Assembly: GCA_028673005.1 (NCBI GenBank)
Contig: CM054117.1
Coordinates: forward strand, 35,480,061 to 35,544,060
Length of the DNA: 64,000 nucleotides
Source of the DNA: Tanypteryx hageni
Taxonomy: Eukaryota; Arthropoda; Insecta; Odonata; Petaluridae
Reading direction: 5' to 3'
Shown: positions 1-10,387 of the stretch, one piece after another
How the letters are laid out: each line of letters opens with the position of its first letter
How positions within the stretch are numbered: the stretch's first letter is position 1
Notes under the pieces: generated by a model
The model's input: the letters and a program-made list of their open reading frames with translations, nothing else
Told to the model about the DNA's origin: nothing
Database searches by the model: none
Position numbers and translations under genes: made by a program

Positions 1-60
1 TTTGCATGTTCCCCTCATGTTACACACAAATAGAAGGTCGGGCTACCTCGGAAAATCCTC

Positions 61-117
61 CTTTCGCAGGACTCGTGCCCGGTGTCGCTTAGTACTCGAA
101 CCACTACACCGCCGAAA
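61..117 (-). repeat. tRNA-like sequence (possible SINE head)
   Basis: On the minus strand this contains a run reading GGTGTAGTGGTTCGAGTA, which resembles a tRNA D-arm / Pol III A box. About 25 bases later GGGCACGAGTCCTGCG resembles a degenerate T-arm / B box. No convincing acceptor stem closes around it, so I read it as a tRNA-derived relic or SINE head and not as a functional tRNA. Similar A-box-like runs occur on the minus strand near 46.6 kb and 55.9 kb. Confidence 0.4.
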
Positions 118-490
118 ACCCTATATCAGGTTTTATACAATCAAACCCTGATTTAGCGCCACCGTTTGCCCATCATTGATATTGTCGTTGAAGCGGGGGT
201 GGCGGTAAACGGATGTATATGGATGCTCTATGTAATCATAAGATGGGAGTTCTGTCACAACGATTCATGGGCGGTATGCGGTGGCTATAATAATCCATGA
301 GATTGATTAGCCAAAAATACGTACATACACGCGCGGTATGCGGTGGTGACACTGTAGAGGGAGGCGCTAAATCGGGGTTTGATTGAATTGGCGTAAGAAG
401 CCACAACCCCCAAAGGGGTCCGTGTATCCTCCATCAGCTCCTCTTTGCAGTTACATTCACCCCTTCTCCCTCTCCCTCCTCGGCCTCGCA
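118..490. repeat. unclassified repeat DNA with inverted and direct repeats
   Basis: No gene is supported. About 30 bases near 133-163 (AATCAAACCCTGATTTAGCG) recur inverted near 360-390. A short direct repeat, GCGGTATGCGGTGG, lies near 270 and 335. Bases 397-470 are, in reverse complement, nearly the same as 5515-5590 elsewhere in the window, so this belongs to a dispersed repeat family of unknown class. Confidence 0.45.
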
Positions 491-750
491 TAAATAGGCC
501 ATTGTTTCTTAGTAAAAAATAAAGCTATGGCGTCAACAGAAAAATAGGCCATACTTTATTAGTAGAGAATAAAGCTAAAACGTCAACAGAAAAATAGGCC
601 ATACTTTATTAGTAGAGAATAAAGCTAAAACGTCAACAGAAAAATAGGCCCTACTTTATTATTAGAAAATAATGCCATAACGTCAACAGAAAAATAGGCC
701 ATTCATTGATAGTAGAAAATAAAGCAATGTTGTCAACAGAAAAATGGGAC
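491..750. repeat. tandem repeat, exact 50-bp period, about five copies
   Basis: The anchor AATAGGCC begins at 493, 543, 593, 643 and 693, and a decayed copy starts at 743. Every unit continues with a TTTATTAG-like run, an AATAAAGC-like run and CGTCAACAGAAA. The second and third units are almost identical and the outer ones diverge, as expected for an array growing by unequal exchange. No open frame runs through it. Confidence 0.9.
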
Positions 751-1202
751 AATGAAGTGTAAATTAAGTAGCGATAAGGCGCCGTAATTGTAAATAAGAA
801 AACGTATCTGAGTAATTGTGTTATGGGCCAAATACTCTCAAATCAGGTCATGGGTATCGGAGTTCGGAGTATAGGAGTTTCAAGTGTATTTACAGAATTT
901 GATTTACAAATGTGCTTTAAAAAATGAATTATTTTCGGATTCTGCGGCATCGTTTTCACTGCAATATAACCTCCTCTCAGAGGAATCAAAAGTATAAAGG
1001 GAGAAGTTGGTCGGTGACTGAAATCAAATCGCCGGGTACACCAAAGTGGCAACAGAAGAGATTATACGGAATTCGACTTCTCGAGCAGTTTTTTTCCCGT
1101 AAGTAACTCTATAAATTTGCTATTCTTTCTACTTTTTCCGACGCAATCCCTTCTGAGTATTTAAACACAGCCAATTAAGCCATAATAACAGCATATCACA
1201 GA
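751..1202. other. non-coding stretch, nothing recognised
   Basis: Short open frames on both strands lack any recognisable motif and look like chance. There is no clear terminal repeat or RNA gene. Confidence 0.5.
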
Positions 1203-1679
1203 GGGTATAGGACAGTTCGGCGCGACCGACGGGACAATTCGGCGCTGGGACCGTTCGGCGCCAGCAAGACGAATCTAACCACAAACCTCTCAAACCAATC
1301 CGGAGGGAGGGAATTGAAAGAATCCAATCCTCAACCACTCAACCCAACCCGGTGAAGGGAATTCAAAGAATCCAATCCTCAGCCACTCAACTCAACCCGG
1401 GGGAAGAAATTGAAAGAATCCAATCCCCAACCACTCAACCCAACCCGGGGGAGGGAATTGAAAGAATCCAATCCTCAACCACTCAACTCAACCCGGGGGA
1501 GGGAATTGAAAGAATCCAATCCCCAACCACTCAACCCAACCCGGGGGAGGGAATTGAAAGAATCCAATCCCCAACCACTAAACCCAACTAAAAGTTGTTT
1601 CTTTTCCCTCCAGGCGCCGAATAGTCCCGGCGCCGAATTGTCCGTCGCCGAATCGGTCGCGCCGAACTGTCCCATTCCG
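1203..1679. mobile_element. non-autonomous DNA transposon with long GC-rich inverted termini
   Basis: The left end (about 1203-1270) and the reverse complement of the right end (about 1612-1679) share GGACAGTTCGGCGCGACCG, then GGACAATTCGGCGC, then GGGAC.(C/T).TTCGGCGCC. Each terminus is therefore itself built from repeated TTCGGCGC-type submotifs. The interior is a 48-bp minisatellite and there is no transposase. I could not identify a target-site duplication with certainty, so the superfamily is unassigned. Confidence 0.75.
1309..1597. repeat. 48-bp minisatellite, about six units
   Basis: Units starting GAATTGAAAGAATCCAATCC recur at about 1311, 1360, 1408, 1455, 1503 and 1551, with spacings of 47-49 bases. 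Because 48 is a multiple of three, open frames of 16-residue repeats appear by chance on both strands. They are not supported as genes. The array fills the inside of the inverted-repeat element. Confidence 0.9.
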
Positions 1680-2003
1680 ATTACAGACGCTTTAATTATA
1701 ATTATCAGTAATGGATACCAGAGGAGATCAAATGGTTTCAAATATTATCATTTTCCTGTTAAGTAAATGTCATATTTCGATTCTTTAAAACAGTAAAGTT
1801 ACTAAGGGTTCATTTACGCGTTTTTGAAATCTACAAAGAATTAAAGAGATAAATCTACACTTTATAAAATCGCCATATCTTAAAAAATTTCATGTTCCGA
1901 ACAAGTAATAAAAAAATCATTTGATTCATTTTATACCCATTTGATCCTCTTTTATTATTTCATCTTTGCAGAGTATTCCGGCAGAAAAATTCAACGCCCG
2001 AAG

Positions 2004-2930
2004 ATGAATAAGCTCGCAAGCGCCCTTTCGGTCTTCTGTGCCTTCCTCATTATATCTGCAGTGGCCAACGAGGAACTTCCTCTTCCAAATGGTAATAACC
2101 GTAGGCTATCTCGTATAAGTTGCTTGAGTCGCATAAAATCTTAAGAAAACTCCAATAGCCACGAAACGTCTTGAAAACTCTTGCATCACGTATTCGGCTA
2201 CAGAGCAACTGTTCTCAGTGGTGATCCACCGATCGATATCTCTGCTGTGAAGGAAGAAATTTGCGGGGAAATATGAGTTTTTCGCTATTTTGTGGCTATA
2301 GGGCATGTGCTCGTGATGCATTAGTTTCCAACTATACAAAGTTCTAGAAATTTTATTTATTAAGGTATTTATTTTCTTGGGGTTTCTTTGGAAACTCTTT
2401 TACTAATTTTTTCGTAGTTAATACATACAGTTTTTCATAAATTTAGGTGAATAGAGGAAAAATATTATCGAAAGCTATGCTCTTACATTTATGCAGAAAA
2501 ATCATTAAACCAAAATAAGTATTTATTTTTTTAGAAATTCGAGTGATTGCAATAAACATACATCATGGCTGATAAAGAGGTTAGCTAACTTCTAAAGAGC
2601 CGCAAGTATGTACCTACTCAAGGAGCCATATGCGGCTCCGGAGCCGCAGGCGGCCGACTCCTGGGGTAAATTCATAAAGAGGTTGCTGTTATTATTTCAA
2701 TTTTCCTCCTATTTTCAGAAAATATTTGGATAATCATTTGGCCTCTCTACTAATAATTACTTAAACAGTATAATTAACACAAAGATAGCTTTCAAAAACA
2801 CTGATTTGATTGTGCATGAAAGCCAAACCAAATCATAGCATATCTTACTGATTTTTCATATAGAAATAATAGGCATATATTTAGACTACTTTTATGATAA
2901 TCCCGTCATATTTGACTGGCAATTACGCTA

Positions 2931-2991
<61 letters not shown>

Positions 2992-3314
2992 CTTCGTAAT
3001 TGCATACGCTTCCTTATATTGTATTATGCCAAAGGCAGAATATGAAGAAAGTTGAATAAGAAGTGAAAAATAAATCGAAAAAAAAACAATTGTTGTTTCG
3101 AGGGTATATCATCGCAATATTTAAATTTTAATGCGCCACTTTCATCGTGTTTTTTCATCAAGAGCCTTTTCTTTTTTACTCAGATTTACAGGTACCCGAT
3201 GAACTCACGTTTTCCCGTGGCTGTTCTGCACGATGTAATGCGTACTGCGTGTCGCGTGGGAGTAGATCGGGAACTTGCGGAGGGAAGTTCGGCTTTAAAT
3301 GCAACTGCGCCTGA
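2004..3314 (+). CDS. unit 1: secreted defensin-like peptide, two coding exons (2004-2091, 3184-3314)
   Basis: The predicted precursor has 72 residues. Exon 1972-2091 follows a TTTGCAG acceptor and starts translation at ATG 2004. It encodes a Lys-containing start, a hydrophobic signal core and a short acidic tail, and ends one base into a codon at a GT donor (2092). The second coding exon begins after CTCAG at 3184 with a D-L-Q-V-P motif shared by the other units and ends at TGA 3312-3314. The mature part has six cysteines spaced C-x3-C-x3-C-x9-C-x7-C-x-C. The C-xxx-C pair and final C-x-C are the CS-alpha-beta signature, and S-G-T-C matches the G-x-C step of defensins. The first loop is shorter than the x6 of the other units. 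The product is probably an antimicrobial peptide. AATAAA lies at 3488. The upstream non-coding exon was not located. A distant relation to arthropod channel-blocking peptides of the same fold cannot be excluded. Confidence 0.85.
2690..2931 (+). mobile_element. Helitron 3' end inside the unit 1 intron
   Basis: A CCCGTCA..TGAC.GG hairpin (about 2902-2919) is followed by CTAG at 2928-2931 and then T, the Helitron 3' terminus rule (hairpin, CTRR, insertion before T). The body upstream, including AACACTGATTTGATTGTGCA, matches in reverse complement the Helitron near 36.65-36.80 kb. The 5' end was not found. Confidence 0.7.
2933..2989. repeat. (TA)n microsatellite
   Basis: An uninterrupted alternating TA tract of over 50 bases lies immediately 3' of the Helitron terminus in the unit 1 intron. 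Confidence 0.97.
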
Positions 3315-3493
3315 GAAACATGGTGACTTCGAAGCGATTGCCGAAAATTAAATCATTCGATACTGGAAGAAATCGATGGTTTGTAAATTACAATTCCGTT
3401 TTCTAATGTAACAATGCGAAATTAGCCTATGTACATGTAATGTGTGATGTTATTTATGGATGTATACATATATATAACAGTGATCGCAATAAA

Positions 3494-6104
3494 TTATTTA
3501 CAATGCCATGATACTTTCAGCATTTCTAAAAATTTCAATTTTTTAAATTACGGTGAGTCCTCGATTTAAAGTTGCTTCGATTACGTTGGTTCGCGTTATC
3601 GTCGTTCACAAATTACTACCCATATTCGAATTAACGTCGCCGATGACTCGTTGCTGAAAAGACGCACGAAAATAATACTTTGTACATGACTATCACGCGT
3701 ATTTGGCGCGCAACGTTTCTCCAAGGTCGGCATAGTGCTCTTTTGAGAGGGGAAATTGTTTTTGATTAATGTTTTTTTATTAAATTGGCCTTATTTTCAT
3801 GGTGATATTTTGTAGCAATGGATCTAAAGAGACGTCGCAGCAATGGCCTCCTTTTCGAAGTCCCCTCAGCAGTCATTAAAATGCTCCTTATCCCCTTTAA
3901 TAGAAATCTTACAAGCTTTGTTAGTTGTGCAGAAAGGAAGATCTACTGCTATTCATAGACTTCAAATCATTCTGTACTATTTTGATTACTAGAATTTAAC
4001 GTCTCCCGATTTTGTTTTCGTTTGTATCAGCTATTGTTCGACGGAGTGGTTAACCTTCTCTGGACCTAATTAAACTCGCAGTTTATCAAAAACAACGAAA
4101 TAAATATCCTTATTTACCTCTATTTCTGTAAATTTTCATTAATTATACAGCAATTGCTGTGAAAAATAATTTATTTGTTACGTTTATTTTCTATGAATGT
4201 ATCTCACGAAATTACGTTCACAGAAGTCGTTGTGACTTTCTGTAGACGTTCCCCTATTCTTGTAACTAGTGGTAATATTGTGAAATGTAGCCTTTTCTGA
4301 TTTCGAGCGCCTTCAAATGTAGCCAAGTTGTACTAATTGTTTATTTTATGCCGTTTCTATGTCAATGTATGGTTTTATTGATTTATTTATGTTCTGATAC
4401 CATTCACATCATACGTGGCATTATAAAGCTCCATAAAATACAGTACATAAGGTCCTTTTATATTTCAAGAGGTTTTGGAAATGATTCATTTAACGTTGTT
4501 TCGTTTAATCTCGGTATTTTTCATATGTAGGATTTTCCCACAAAAATGTATGATATTTCTCACGAGGGAAAACAAAAAACAGTTTAAAAATAAACCTAGA
4601 ATTCATCGGTCGATTTTCAAAGAACTTTAAACGTCGGAAACTACCGAATCTACTCAAACGGGGAAAAGCCTCCTCTTACTCCCGCGGAAAGCTATTCGAT
4701 TGCTCGAGCCATATTCATCTTTAATATATTTTTTCCTTTGTGTACGAACGTCAGAGAACGGTACTCGAATTTCCTGGCCGACGATTCTTATCGACGGAGC
4801 GAGGGTCAAATAAAAAATATCTATTTCGTGTTATTTTTTTGGGCAAGCTTGACAAATGGAAACCCTTTCCCTCGGTGATGGCTACTGTATCCAACCTCCT
4901 GCTATCCTCCTCATTCAATGAGAGCACATCTTCGAACCAATCTATGACCAATTTTCAAAATATAGACTGAATTTCTATTCATTCGATGAAGTTTCCTGAT
5001 GATGATTGAATTTCCCACGATTTCTTTTACAAATTCTTCTCCTGCACCCACCTCCATCTTTATATCTTTTTTGCTGCCTAAGTAAGGATTAGAATTTCTA
5101 GGGCACCCAGGCATGCCACTGTCCACATTGACTTACGATATGAATAAAATATTTTCCTTTCCTTCTCGATGAACTGCTCGGCTAATATAATTGGCCGCAT
5201 GTTTTGCAAACACCTTCGTTGACGTAGTGAAAACGTCCGCGGTCTGTTGAGTTGGCCCATAGCCTCGTCTTATGAAAAGAAGGGTGGTCAAGTGGAGAAG
5301 GTTCATCAAAGGTAAGGCAATGTGTCTTGCCTAAGAAGTTAAACAACGGCCTGTGCGGCTCTAAGGAAAGGGTTGCCAAGGAAAAGTACATATTTTGGTA
5401 GGAAACATTTAACTGATGGAAGATTTGTCTGGAGAAAAATTGGCCTGTTCAGAAGGCAAACTGGTATGAATTGGGGAAGCTTATGAGGTCATTGACACCG
5501 AATAGTGTGCGGGAGAAGGGGTGAATGTACCTGCAAAGAGGGGCTGATGGAGGATACACGGACCCCTTCGGGGGTTGTTGCTTCACACGGGGAAAAGGAA
5601 AATGGTAGGCATAGATGGCCCGATTTTCGCCAACATGCAAATCAGCGCTCCATCCTTCGGAAGGGACTTTTAAGTAGTTGGTCGCCTTGGTGTTCTTCTT
5701 AAAGAGTAGGCTAATGCCGGCACCGAGTTTCTCTTCCTTCTGTGTGTGCCCGGTGTGGAAGGCAAAACCATTTATGTATTTCCTGGTCAGCAGGGCCAGA
5801 CGTAAGGCTGAAACTACTGATGGTGATGATAAACTGATATGGTGGAATTTGGTATTTAAACTTAAATGGCTTAAGTGGCCTGCAGCGAAAATATTACTCC
5901 AAAAACAATTCATTACGACTTTTCAAGAAGTCTTTCGGAAGCAATTCAGAGGTTATTGTTAAATCAATTATTTCTGTAGGCAAATTGGAATCATGTGTTT
6001 AAAGAAATATGCTTAATCCATAAAACATTAGTTTAACAAAAGAATGTAATGTTAACTTCCCCAATCAATGTCTTCAGTTGCTAATCGATTCGACTCTATT
6101 GTAG
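3494..6104. other. intergenic DNA between units 1 and 2, with dispersed-repeat pieces
   Basis: No host gene is recognised. Near 3552 the run GTGAGTCCTCGATTTAAAG resembles the termini of Tigger/pogo-type MITEs, but no partner end was found. Bases 5515-5590 repeat 397-470 in inverted orientation. Open frames of 94 codons (+, 5678-5962) and 154 codons (-, 5449-5913) overlap each other there. Neither shows a motif I recognise, and both may be remains of the same dispersed repeat. Confidence 0.45.
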
Positions 6105-6229
6105 GTTGAAGATGTACAAGTTGGCAAGTGCAATTTTGGTAATTTGCGCCTTCCTGATGACATCTTCATTTGCTGCGCCAGATACCTACAAAGCAGTTGA
6201 TATTAAGAGCAATTTTCACTTTTACCTCG
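6105..6229 (+). pseudogene. unit 2: orphan signal-peptide exon of the defensin family
   Basis: After a CTCTATTGTAG acceptor and a GTTGAAG leader, ATG 6112 opens 39 codons plus one base, ending at a GT donor (6230). The protein starts M-Y-K-L-A-S-A, then has a hydrophobic core and an S-F-A-A-P signal-cleavage-like site, close to unit 1 (M-N-K-L-A-S-A). The intron phase, phase 1, is the same as in all other units. The pro-segment is ten codons longer than in the rest. I found no cysteine-rich exon between here and unit 3, a region full of transposons. The mature exon has therefore been lost, moved or missed, and the exon is probably dead. A distant third exon would make it a real gene. Confidence 0.6.
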
Positions 6230-6593
6230 GTAATCTATCATAATTAAATCGTTTCTTCATAAAAAGGCTGGTGAATCTGCAAGAACTTCATATTTAACGT
6301 CAGAAATAAAGGAAAGATTTGGCAATCGGATCTACTATGCGGTGAGCTTCATAGCACATTACAAAATGACAAACCATCTTAAAAAGGAAATACAAAAATT
6401 GTCGCCAGCGAAATTATTTCTGCTAGCATGTAATCTTTAAAACTAGCCAAGGTGCGCTAAAAATAGTAAAATTTCATTAAAAAATAAGAATTCTGTGTAT
6501 TTCAAACATCTTGAAATACGCTACCGATAAATGGATTTCCTGATCTATTGCAAAATAAATTAATTTTATCAAATAAAAAAGTAAAAAATCGAA

Positions 6594-6595
<2 letters not shown>

Positions 6596-6644
<49 letters not shown>
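6596..6644. repeat. (TA)n microsatellite
   Basis: About 48 bases of alternating TA. Confidence 0.97.
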
Positions 6645-6646
<2 letters not shown>

Positions 6647-7372
6647 TTGATTATTCGAAGATCAATGTTAAGAATTTAAATGGCGTGTCGGTCCCTAGCA
6701 GACGACGCGCAAATATCGTGTTTCGCGACCAATCAACGAGGGGCCCTTTCTCTTTTCCCCCGAGTACACCTGGCTCCTTAAAAAACGAAAGAGTTGACAT
6801 CGTACTCATCGCCCGTAAAAATCACCCGTCGAAGCCGAAGACAGCTCGCCTGTGATAAAGGATTTCTTGATGAGGCATGCAGGGTATGCTACGCATAGGG
6901 CCCTCCGAAAGAGGGGGGCCCAAATTTTGCTTAGACTATACTCATTATCGTCGATAACTGGCACAGCATATTTCTACACAATGAAACAGATAAATGGGCT
7001 GCGTTAAGGTGTCAGATGCGATTACGAAAATCAGTACCTGTCTGATGGCCACAAACTAAATTCTCTGCTGCAGAGAGAGATAGCAATTATGTGACGTCAA
7101 TTTTTACATTTTCCAACGGCTGAGCTTCAAGTGATGCGTCACGAGGAAAAATTGGAAGCGTCCGGCTTCCGTCATTCTGAGACGTTCTGAACGGCAGAGG
7201 GTTAAAATTTCCTTGCCTTTAGCTTTGCTAAGCGTTTCAACGAAGAAGCATCGATAGTATTCTGCTACTTCTTCGTGAATTCAGCTAGCAACTATTTATC
7301 AGGCTAGTGATTTTAATCATAAAATACAATTTATAAGAATAATAGCGTCCTTTTAGCTCCAGATTTCGTGTC
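6645..7372. other. intergenic DNA, unclassified
   Basis: No coding region is supported. GGGCCCTCCGAAAGAGGGGGGCCC near 6898 is a short GC-rich near-palindrome, of the kind seen in the subterminal regions of hAT MITEs. No terminal repeats could be paired with it. Confidence 0.4.
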
Positions 7373-7479
7373 AATTTATTATCTCTGTTTTCCGTTAATG
7401 ACAGGTTTTACCAAAGAAATACTACTGAAAATAGACATGATTAAAATACCATTATTATTTTGACGGGCAATTATACTAG
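7373..7479 (+). mobile_element. Helitron 3' end, hairpin half lost
   Basis: TTTGACGGGCAATTATACTAG ends at 7479 and matches the right half of the hairpin plus the CTAG terminus of the Helitron family seen at 2.9, 21.2 and 36.3 kb. The left half of the hairpin has been lost. The 5' extent is not defined. Confidence 0.5.
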
Positions 7480-7909
7480 ATAATGTATCATTTTACCATT
7501 CACAAAACAGGGCAAAAATTCATCTCCATCCATCCCCTAGCATCTTACAGAAATAAACATCATGAATGATCATTGGTACCTACCAACTGAATTTTTTCAA
7601 GTTATTAATCACAATGACCCCGGGCAAAGAACGGGTTTTTCTGCTATTTTATGATATTACCATCTACTTTTTACGACCTATGATTGAATAGTGTGTCACG
7701 AGGAACAACAATAATACATAGAAGTATTGAGTACTTACTTCCCAACTCTGCTCGAATTGGAGTGGAACTCCGTTCTGGTTGTTAAAAAATTAAATCAGGA
7801 GCGTTCCGGTTGTTAAAATAAAAAAAAAATATAAAATAAATTGAAAAGAACCTCATTTCTGAACAAGATCAAATTAACTAATTAAAATCATTGTAGTTTT
7901 ATTAAATAA

Positions 7910-8785
7910 CTAGCTGGCGCGTGTAACACGTGACGCAAATCGAAGACATCCTTCATGTTAAAGAAAAAAAACACTTCGCTTTATCTAACTATATAATTTG
8001 CATTTTAAAACAGTTAGTACGTCAAATTTGCTTTTCATTTTTCGTTAGTTTTAATAATGAGAAATGGAAAAATAAAAGTAATATAATAAAGTTAAATGAA
8101 TTAAAAAGTTAAGATAAAAACTTCAGGATATACTACATTCTTAACTTTGTTATCGCGACTGGATAATTTTTTTAAATTTTCTTGCCGTCGTACTCGTGGC
8201 ATGGCGACATACACCTGTCCATGTGCAAGAACCTGATTTTGTAAGAGTAATCCCACGGTATCAAATGTTTGGCCTTAACTTTTATTAATCGTCATGGCAA
8301 AGGCTAACGTTTTGAAAACTGACGATGCTTCATCTCGAACGGAAGGTCGCTATCTCCTGTCAGTGTCACATCGAATTTAGGAGGTATAACAGTTCGGCCT
8401 TTATTACTTCGGTCGCAATCGTGCATTCAATGGTGTGCTGACCAATATATTTCACATTTAAACGTGTTCCATTGCACAGACCCTTCTTAACGTTAATGTT
8501 GCAAAAAAGCATTACGATAGCACCAATCCTAAGACGTAATTTATGCGGTGGCAATCCTTGCGTAGTAAGCGAATTTAAAAATTCCGTTGGAAAGTTAGCT
8601 CTTTCATCTTCTATACAGTTGATGACCTCATCGATGCTGACATACACAGCTTCATGTTGTCCTGGAGCCAAAGTCATTCTGTCGATGATTTCGTTGTTGA
8701 CCGCAAGGGAGTCGACATTCTTGGGTGCTATTATTTTTAATAATATTTTTATTTGACTTTCTCCAATACTAAAGAAATGTTTGCA
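7910..8785 (-). mobile_element. remnant of an autonomous Helitron (3' part)
   Basis: Read on the minus strand the element ends GCGTCACGTGTTACACGCGC, a hairpin-forming run, then CAGCTAG before T (CTAG is 7910-7913). This is a canonical Helitron 3' terminus. Upstream of it on the same strand lies the helicase C-terminal region. The 5' side is cut by the insertion of the pogo-like element at 8786, and no Rep (HUH) domain was recognised beyond it. Confidence 0.75.
8170..8785 (-). pseudogene. PIF1-family helicase of a Helitron, C-terminal part, broken
   Basis: From 8785 down to about 8366 the minus strand is open. It encodes the typical Helitron PIF1 run: an A-P-K-N-V-D segment, Y-V-S-I-D, P-T-E-F-L-N-S-L, G-L-P-P-H-K-L-R-L, G-A-I-V-M-L and G-L-C-N-G-T-R-L. 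After a gap, near 8290-8180, A-M-T-I-N-K-S is followed by a stop where glutamine is expected, then G-Q-T-F, and later H-G-Q-V-Y-V-A-M-P-R-V-R, in which the usual S-R is P-R. In the intact family this enzyme unwinds DNA during rolling-circle transposition. The stop, the gap and the truncation show that this copy is dead. Confidence 0.85.
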
Positions 8786-8787
8786 TA

Positions 8788-10384
8788 GGGGAGACCGGGC
8801 TAGTTGTAACAGTTTTCAGTTTCCGATTTTTCAAGTTTTTTTTGTTGCATTTAGGTTTTGCATTCTTAAACTGCATATATTTTACTATTAATTCCCATAG
8901 TAAAAGTTACATCATGTATTGATTTTTTGTTGGAAAACAACTATTTTCAAAAACTTGCAGTGTGTCACAAATTGCCCCTCCATAGGGCCAGTTGTGACAT
9001 GGCTGGGACATATTGTGACACTATCATAAATTCATCATAAAATGTAATTTGGACACATGTAGACAGAAATAAAGTACTTTTTATTAATTAAATTAATACG
9101 AAATTGGAAATTATTAAAAAAATTGAATGATACCATAACAAAAATTTGCAAGAAAATTTATGGAAGTTTTATTCACTACCATCACCGCTAAGATCAGAAT
9201 GACAATGTTTACAAACATAAAATGGATTAGCAGTCTTAGCGCATTTTTCAGGAGACCATTTTTTGCATTTGCTGCAAAAATCAATGTCATTAAAGTGCGT
9301 CTTTCCGCAGATGTGGCCTTCCCCACTTGTTTATCTCATTTATGGGCAAAAATCCTTGACGGCTTTTTCACAGTTTTTGTGCTTGTTTTATTTGCATTAC
9401 ATATATCTTTACATTCAAATTGGAAACGCTACATTACTGCTCTTAAATTTGTGAAAAATTAATTAACGTTATGTTTGTTGAAGGTAATCGAGCGGCTCAG
9501 GCTTGTAGTCTCTGGTGAACTTAAAGAAAGCTGCGGATGGCGATTCAAGAAACTGGAAAACCAGTCCGCGAATGCTTGCTGTGTATATGCCTAATTGGGA
9601 GGAAAATTTACACTATTAGATACTGCCAAGCATCTGACTTCCTTTGGAGTTAATCCGTAATATATTCTTGAACAACGAAGGAAATATTTGGCAAGCGTAT
9701 GTTCCTGATTTTCGGAGAACGCCTGTCTTGGTTTCTTATATCCAACAGTCCTTTTTGTCTCATCACCAGATCGAAATTTCTTTATAAATCATTGGTGTCA
9801 TATATTAACTGCATGCCTTTCAGCAGCTTTACTTAGAGAACCCTTCTTCTCCAAGAACCCTTCTTTTCCATCACCTCCTTAGTTGCCTCCACATACACGG
9901 AAACAGGAATCTCACCCCTTTCCGTCTTCTTTTAGTTTGATCGTACCATTTTCCTGAGAGAAAATTTATAATAAATGAAATAGCATGACGGGGAAAGTTG
10001 TGACACTGTCACAGTATGCCCCATGGAAACTGTCACAACTAGCCCCGGGTGTCGCCATTACGTTTTCAAGATTTTCCGTCTGGGTTATGATGTTGTTTAA
10101 GAAATACGAATACTCGCTTATAAGAACCGAATATAGTACTATGTCATTCAGGGAAAGTAATCTGACATACCTTGAACTGCAAAAGATTGAGGAAGAGTTG
10201 AAGATGACCGAAAAGTTTTACTCAAACCACTTAAAAACACAAAAATATTCACCATTGTCGTTACTGTGATCCTACGCAATAGGAACTCTGTTAACCAATG
10301 TGCAGCACATCAGCGCACACTATATTGTTGTCATTCGGTACTGCCACTCGCGAAAATATTTTTAACAACATGCCCCGTCTCCCC
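8788..10384 (-). mobile_element. pogo-like (Tc1/mariner superfamily) transposon with TA duplications
   Basis: The left end GGGGAGACCGGGCTAGTTGT and the reverse complement of the right end, GGGGAGACGGGGCATGTTGT, form terminal inverted repeats of about 24 bases. Both are flanked by TA (8786-8787 and 10385-10386), the target duplication of this superfamily. The minus strand inside carries a decayed pogo-type transposase. The element split the Helitron helicase remnant. Confidence 0.85.
9110..9958 (-). pseudogene. decayed pogo-like DDE transposase
   Basis: On the minus strand, starting near 9958, the frame gives M-V-R-S-N and then K-K-T-E-R-G-E-I-P, the usual start of the psq-type helix-turn-helix region. 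Further on, in shifted frames, come S-L-S-K-A-A-E-R and the run G-Y-K-K-P-R-Q-A-F-S-E-N-Q-E, followed by Y-Y-G-L-T-P-K-E-V-R. Near 9330-9160 a terminal C-x2-C / C-x2-C knuckle (F-C-S-K-C ... Y-V-C-K-H-C) resembles the family's C-terminus. Stops and frameshifts are frequent and most of the catalytic DDE core is missing, so this is a dead, internally deleted copy. Confidence 0.75.
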
Positions 10385-10387
10385 TAT

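Noticed and set aside
1352..1766. Open frames of 79 and 118 codons with 16-residue repeats
   Set aside because: They are read from a 48-bp minisatellite, which stays open in several frames and on both strands because its period is divisible by three. There is no start context or homology.
5449..5962. 154-codon minus-strand and 94-codon plus-strand frames
   Set aside because: They overlap in a dispersed repeat, lack recognisable motifs, and cannot both be genes. Described only as part of the intergenic repeat DNA.
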